A DNA stretch of 64,000 nt from a virus. Below the pieces are notes generated by a model, which worked only from the letters and a program-made list of their open reading frames with translations, made no database searches and was not told where the DNA came from. The position numbers were made by a program, and so were the translations under genes. Positions 60,159 through 64,000 of the stretch are shown here, piece by piece; position 1 is the stretch's first letter, and the number at the start of each line of letters is the position of its first letter. Location: positions 1-64,000 of the IMG/VR virus record IMGVR_UViG_3300012359_000028, one strand, 5' to 3'.

Positions 60159-61459
60159 TTGATGACTCCGATGGCTTGCTGCATATACTGCACGAGTCCA
60201 GCAGCACCACGAGTTTTTGCAACATCATCAAGGAAGTCGATGAACTTTAGCCAGTCCATATAATCCCATGTCTTGCTGCTCGGCTTCACAGAATTGAATT
60301 GGCTAACGAATTTCCTCAACTGAATTTCAACACCACCAATCGAAGCAACTGGAACCATTCCACCGCCCGGGAGAATCTCATTGCGATATTTCGCCAGTCG
60401 GGTCTTAATTTCTGCTTCCTGGACCGGGTTTAGCAATTTTTGAACGGTAGGCGGCATGACAGGTTGTGCCGGGAGTTGCGCAGGCGCAGATGTTTCCGTA
60501 ACGGCTTCTTGAACTATACCACGAAGAATTTCATTGCCCTTGTTTGCCATTGCTATACCAGCCACGATAATTTTTTCAGGAATTACTTGTGTTGGCACAG
60601 AATTAACAACAGGACTTGCTTCTTGAGTCGGTGTATTTAGAGTTATCTCAGCAGCTTTACGTTTGCGTTGCTTAGGAGGTTCGGCAGCCTGAGCTAACGG
60701 ATGATCAGACGGAAGTGTCGCAGCGAGGTCTGCCACGGTCTTAAAATTCTCGCCTGCTACGATTGCAAGAGTTTCCGTCTTGACTGTAGCTAGAGCATCT
60801 TGAGCGGCTCGCTGTGCTGGAGTCGGTGTCCAATTTTGTTTAAGATTTGGGAGCCCTAATGCCTTCCCAATTGCTTCTACCTGATCTGGCGGAAAAAGAG
60901 GACCGTCAAACGGTGGAGGCTCTACAACAGATGGCGTCGGATTCGGCATTACAACTGGCTGCGTTGTGATCACGTCCAGCGGGGTGCTATTCACTAGCGC
61001 TGTACGATCATGGCTAACTTCACTTTCATCAAGAATCCCGCCGCCGACAAATTGAAGAGTCATTCTTCGAACTGCGCGAGTCTGCGCTGTCGCAATAGCA
61101 TCGGATAACGTTTTGCCATGCAGCCCGTCAATTTCAGCCGCGCCGATGGCTCGTTCTTCGCGAAGGTCTTTATCACGACCTACTGCGAGAAAACAAATTT
61201 GTCCAGATACTATATTCGGAAGAACCTCGATGGCTACCGTAGAGATGCCTCGATTTCGACGAAGTAAATCCGTCGCGCCCTTCTTTGCATAAAGGACTTC
61301 ATGATAGCCTGTGCCATCTACATCCTTTGAAATAAATGCCAGAAGGTTCAGATCGGGAGGGATGCCTAAAAATTCGCAGGCACCTCTGAGGTAACTGGCC
61401 TTTTGGTCCTCGCTGAGTCTTTCAAGATCATACAGCGGAATGAATCTGTTGCTATCCAT
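60155..61459 (-). CDS. putative single-strand annealing protein
   Basis: 434 residues from ATG 61459 (site TGGAGG); an earlier in-frame start at 61525 runs into the polymerase end and is rejected. The first ~160 residues, with LYAKKGATDLLRRNRGI and the segment SDAIATAQTRAVRRMTLQFV...GILDE, resemble Rad52/Sak-like phage annealing proteins. A long proline/threonine-rich linker and a C-terminal helical domain follow. It would pair with the nuclease and helicase in recombination. Confidence 0.6.
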   Translation of the reverse strand: MDSNRFIPLYDLERLSEDQKASYLRGACEFLGIPPDLNLLAFISKDVDGTGYHEVLYAKKGATDLLRRNRGISTVAIEVLPNIVSGQICFLAVGRDKDLREERAIGAAEIDGLHGKTLSDAIATAQTRAVRRMTLQFVGGGILDESEVSHDRTALVNSTPLDVITTQPVVMPNPTPSVVEPPPFDGPLFPPDQVEAIGKALGLPNLKQNWTPTPAQRAAQDALATVKTETLAIVAGENFKTVADLAATLPSDHPLAQAAEPPKQRKRKAAEITLNTPTQEASPVVNSVPTQVIPEKIIVAGIAMANKGNEILRGIVQEAVTETSAPAQLPAQPVMPPTVQKLLNPVQEAEIKTRLAKYRNEILPGGGMVPVASIGGVEIQLRKFVSQFNSVKPSSKTWDYMDWLKFIDFLDDVAKTRGAAGLVQYMQQAIGVIK

Positions 61460-61490
61460 ACAATACCTCCAAAAAGAAAATTTGTCAAGT

Positions 61491-63761
61491 TTACTTGTGG
61501 TAATACTGATCTTCGAATCCATCACAGCCTAACAAAAGACCTGGAGCCCACCAAATTTTCGAACGCATCATTGCATCCATCTCAGGTAGACCTGGAGCAA
61601 TAGGATCATCCCACGTTTCGGAGATACCCTCGTCATGTACATGACCGACTACTGGAAGCCCGGCTTCTTCAAACATTAACAATTTGAGAGCTAGAACATC
61701 TCGTGACCAGGCTTGATCAATGTTCTCAAGGATTTTTCCGCCGTGACTGGTAACATAGCAATCCCACTGATGCGTTTCTTGATTCGCTCCATCATAGACA
61801 AGAGTTGGCTTATATACGTCTTCTCCAGACTCAGAATTTTTCCACGGCATTTTTGTTTCTTCAATTCTGGCATTGAAATAATGAAGGGCTCGTCCAGATG
61901 GCAATAGAATTCGGAGAATGTTTCGTCGTGTACCATGATCGGTGATAGTGAGTTTATCAAATTTTATACATCCGCCTGGTCCCCATTCACGTCTAACGCG
62001 AACAGTTCCTTCAGCGAGTACATCTGCCACAATTTTTTCGAGGTCATACCATGCTTGCTTAATTTCACTATAGACCATGCGAAATACTTTCGTAAGTTCA
62101 ATCGATTTCTCTGGAGTAAGATCAACGCCCATTTTCTCGGCATAGTCGAGAAGTCCAGTTTTGTGTAGGCGTCCGGTCTTCCAGTCAGTCTCAATTCGGC
62201 CCGCAGACAATCGATAGACGCCGCCAATAACAGCAGGCTTCGCATCCTGGCGCATTTTCTTAGCAATAGCTTTGATGGCTTTGTCTAAACTGTGGTAATC
62301 GGCTTCAAGTTTTTCATATGGAATGTTCTTCCATTGTCCGGCAAAGGTGAGATAAGGGCAATTCCCATTCGGTTTCCCAGGTCTCGGAATGAAAACATCA
62401 TTGAGTGGCTGGCATTCACACAAATAAGCAGCATCACGAGTTTCAATTGCGTTCAAGTCACAGACATTCAGACGCTTGCCTTCGGACGCATCAAAAATTG
62501 TTCGAATCGTGTTCTTTATTGTTGCCAGAACAGAACCATAATCTACTTCCTCGGGAGTCAATTTGCCGAATCGTTTGATTATTCCGTCAAAATCCAATTT
62601 GAAAATGAGCGTCCGAGCCTCATTAACGATGTCTTCATCTTCGAATAGCGGCTCTGGTCTTGCCATATTATGCATCTGGACGGCGTTTCCACTCCATCGA
62701 CCGCAGCGCGCCGAGCCCATGTAGATGAATTGGCCCCGGAGCCGGTCATCATCACAAAGTTGCCGAAGAACAGCAGTCAATTTCGTGTACGTAGTAGAAC
62801 TAGCATTGAGTCTCATCTCCAAAATTTTTCGGCATTCGGGTGTCAGTGTCGTGCTGAACTTCAGGGCTGTCTTTACTGCATCCTTCTCCAAAGAATCCTC
62901 TTCATAACCCCGAGCCTGTACCCACGGTAGCAACTGATTGCGAGAGTTTGAATTCTCTAGGTTGGTAATCTTATTCATCACCTTCTTGGTTTCGATCTTT
63001 GCCCGAGTCCCAAGTTCAAGACCGTTCGTGACGAACTGCCGGTTAACATGAATTCCTCGATCATTCACTTTTTGATCGAAGAGCCATACCCTTCGTTCGA
63101 ATTCAGGAAGAGGAAACACCCGCAGCAAAATTTCTCGGCGTGTAACTTCGCGCTCCGCCCTCACGTCCTGTTTGCAATACTCACAAAATTCTTCCCATTC
63201 TTGCGGATGCGTATTCCAGTCGTTGTATAAACACGTTGCAGAGATACCATTTGGATTTTTCTTGGTAGGTTTCTTAGCTTTCTTTATAACCGGAGTACAG
63301 AACAAATTTATGAGTTGATGCCCACGTTTGTCTTTTCCGAGGTCTCGGTCCAACCCGAGAATATCTGATATGGCATCCAGGTCGGCGGGTAGACTGAGCA
63401 TCCGAGCAGAAGGCTGAGCATCTTGAAATCTTTCCGGTCCCAGGTTAAAACCATGTTTTCGAAATCCGAGTCGCTCAAAGGATGAGTTGAATGCAACAAT
63501 GTCCACCTCCGGGGCTTTCAAGTATTCATGTAAATCCTGTGGCATCGGCTCTCCGGTCCAGATACGCCAGAGTTTTACGTCGAATGGATGTTCGATAAGG
63601 CAATCTCCGTATCCATAGGCGCACATTACCATCTCAGTCGTCGAGTGCGACATATAGTTGTACAATCCAACGGAATACTTACCGTTGATATCTGTATAGC
63701 TGCGCGATTCGAAGTCTGCAAACAGCCTCTTCTTGCGCATCTCTTTGGCGAAGTCAATCAT
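61491..63761 (-). CDS. family A DNA polymerase with 3'-5' exonuclease domain
   Basis: 756 residues. Exonuclease motif I FADFES (Asp16, Glu18) and the late YCKQDVRAE motif mark the proofreading domain. Polymerase motif A is DLNAIETRD with Asp435 and motif C is HDE (709-711). A long insert lies between A and B. It replicates the phage genome. ATG 63761 overlaps the upstream stop (ATGA). Confidence 0.9.
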   Translation of the reverse strand: MIDFAKEMRKKRLFADFESRSYTDINGKYSVGLYNYMSHSTTEMVMCAYGYGDCLIEHPFDVKLWRIWTGEPMPQDLHEYLKAPEVDIVAFNSSFERLGFRKHGFNLGPERFQDAQPSARMLSLPADLDAISDILGLDRDLGKDKRGHQLINLFCTPVIKKAKKPTKKNPNGISATCLYNDWNTHPQEWEEFCEYCKQDVRAEREVTRREILLRVFPLPEFERRVWLFDQKVNDRGIHVNRQFVTNGLELGTRAKIETKKVMNKITNLENSNSRNQLLPWVQARGYEEDSLEKDAVKTALKFSTTLTPECRKILEMRLNASSTTYTKLTAVLRQLCDDDRLRGQFIYMGSARCGRWSGNAVQMHNMARPEPLFEDEDIVNEARTLIFKLDFDGIIKRFGKLTPEEVDYGSVLATIKNTIRTIFDASEGKRLNVCDLNAIETRDAAYLCECQPLNDVFIPRPGKPNGNCPYLTFAGQWKNIPYEKLEADYHSLDKAIKAIAKKMRQDAKPAVIGGVYRLSAGRIETDWKTGRLHKTGLLDYAEKMGVDLTPEKSIELTKVFRMVYSEIKQAWYDLEKIVADVLAEGTVRVRREWGPGGCIKFDKLTITDHGTRRNILRILLPSGRALHYFNARIEETKMPWKNSESGEDVYKPTLVYDGANQETHQWDCYVTSHGGKILENIDQAWSRDVLALKLLMFEEAGLPVVGHVHDEGISETWDDPIAPGLPEMDAMMRSKIWWAPGLLLGCDGFEDQYYHK

Positions 63762-63988
63762 CGTATACCGATTACCCTAACAACTCGCGCTTTGTCCATC
63801 CACGGCCAATCATAAGCGAGGTTCTTACGATATGTTTGGGTACGAGCAATGGCTTGGTATGCCTGACGCCGCGTTTCAAACAAAGTTGCATGGGTGCCGA
63901 ACCAAAGTGTTTCATACTTTGAATCGTGTGCTTTAGCTGCACACATTACATCATCTTCAGCAATGACTATGAATCCTACTATTTTCAT
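63758..63988 (-). CDS. hypothetical protein, 76 aa
   Basis: 76 residues, mixed alpha/beta (MKIVGFIVIAEDDVMCAAKA), no motif. ATG 63988 follows GGGAGATAAATC at the right edge of the window. It is coupled to the polymerase gene by ATGA. Upstream genes continue outside the window. Confidence 0.62.
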   Translation of the reverse strand: MKIVGFIVIAEDDVMCAAKAHDSKYETLWFGTHATLFETRRQAYQAIARTQTYRKNLAYDWPWMDKARVVRVIGIR

Positions 63989-64000
63989 GATTTATCTCCC

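Noticed and set aside
61460-61490. TTGACA-17-TATTGT promoter before the annealing protein
   Set aside because: The -10 box abuts the ATG, so the start would fall inside the gene; the region also serves as the ribosome site.
1-64000. CRISPR array
   Set aside because: No set of regularly spaced near-identical repeats was seen on either strand.

Overview
The window is most of a tailed-phage (Caudoviricetes) genome, probably a temperate podovirus-like phage. It carries a complete head module with an N4-gp56-type major capsid protein. The tail genes show fibre-like proteins and large internal/ejection-type proteins, but no tape-measure gene. There is a family A DNA polymerase and a tyrosine integrase. 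The integrase active-site spelling (GFHAFRRFR...) resembles recombinases I associate with Acidobacteriota, so a soil acidobacterial host is my guess; nothing else here fixes the host.

Layout. Positions 1-36.3 kb are read on the + strand: small basic proteins, a tiny membrane protein, a secreted trypsin-like protease, terminase, HNH nuclease, portal, scaffold, capsid, neck/tail proteins, fibres and ejection-type proteins, ending with a 1481-residue protein that has an HExxH metalloprotease motif. From 36.3 kb to the right edge everything is on the - strand and is very tightly packed, with many ATGA or TAATG stop/start overlaps. Reading in transcription order from the right edge, it holds polymerase, a putative annealing protein, UvrD-like helicase, PD-(D/E)XK nuclease, many small zinc-binding or unknown proteins, a DHH phosphoesterase, RNA ligase, P-loop kinase-like protein, a secreted protein, a gutted DNA ligase, HNH nuclease, endolysin, NADAR protein, a tmRNA gene, a receiver-like protein, a cargo transposon, the integrase, and a run of small zinc proteins.

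Three mobile or RNA features stand out. (1) The capsid gene is split by a 713-base group I intron that encodes an endonuclease VII-type HNH protein; exact removal restores one 331-residue frame. (2) A circularly permuted tmRNA gene with its own consensus promoter lies at 45.95-46.34 kb. It has a G3.U acceptor stem, a T arm with encoded CCA, an H-type pseudoknot and a tag frame ending APAALAA. (3) A 2,827-base IS1595-like transposon lies at 40,881-43,707, with 20-base terminal inverted repeats and a perfect 8-base target duplication (CTATTTTC). It carries a truncated DDE transposase plus three cargo genes centred on an ABC ATPase fused to a Mom-like GNAT domain. It landed exactly between a stop codon and the integrase promoter.

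The early region also has several host-conflict or nucleic-acid-repair candidates: RNA ligase, P-loop kinase-like protein, cyclic-phosphate-type receiver protein, NADAR and DHH phosphoesterase. Four homing-type nucleases occur: HNH after the terminase gene, endonuclease VII in the capsid intron, GIY-YIG before the tail gene, and HNH before the endolysin. Three reading frames look broken by one small indel each, at short homopolymer or dinucleotide runs. Many genes below 60 codons are real by ribosome-site and overlap evidence and are listed.
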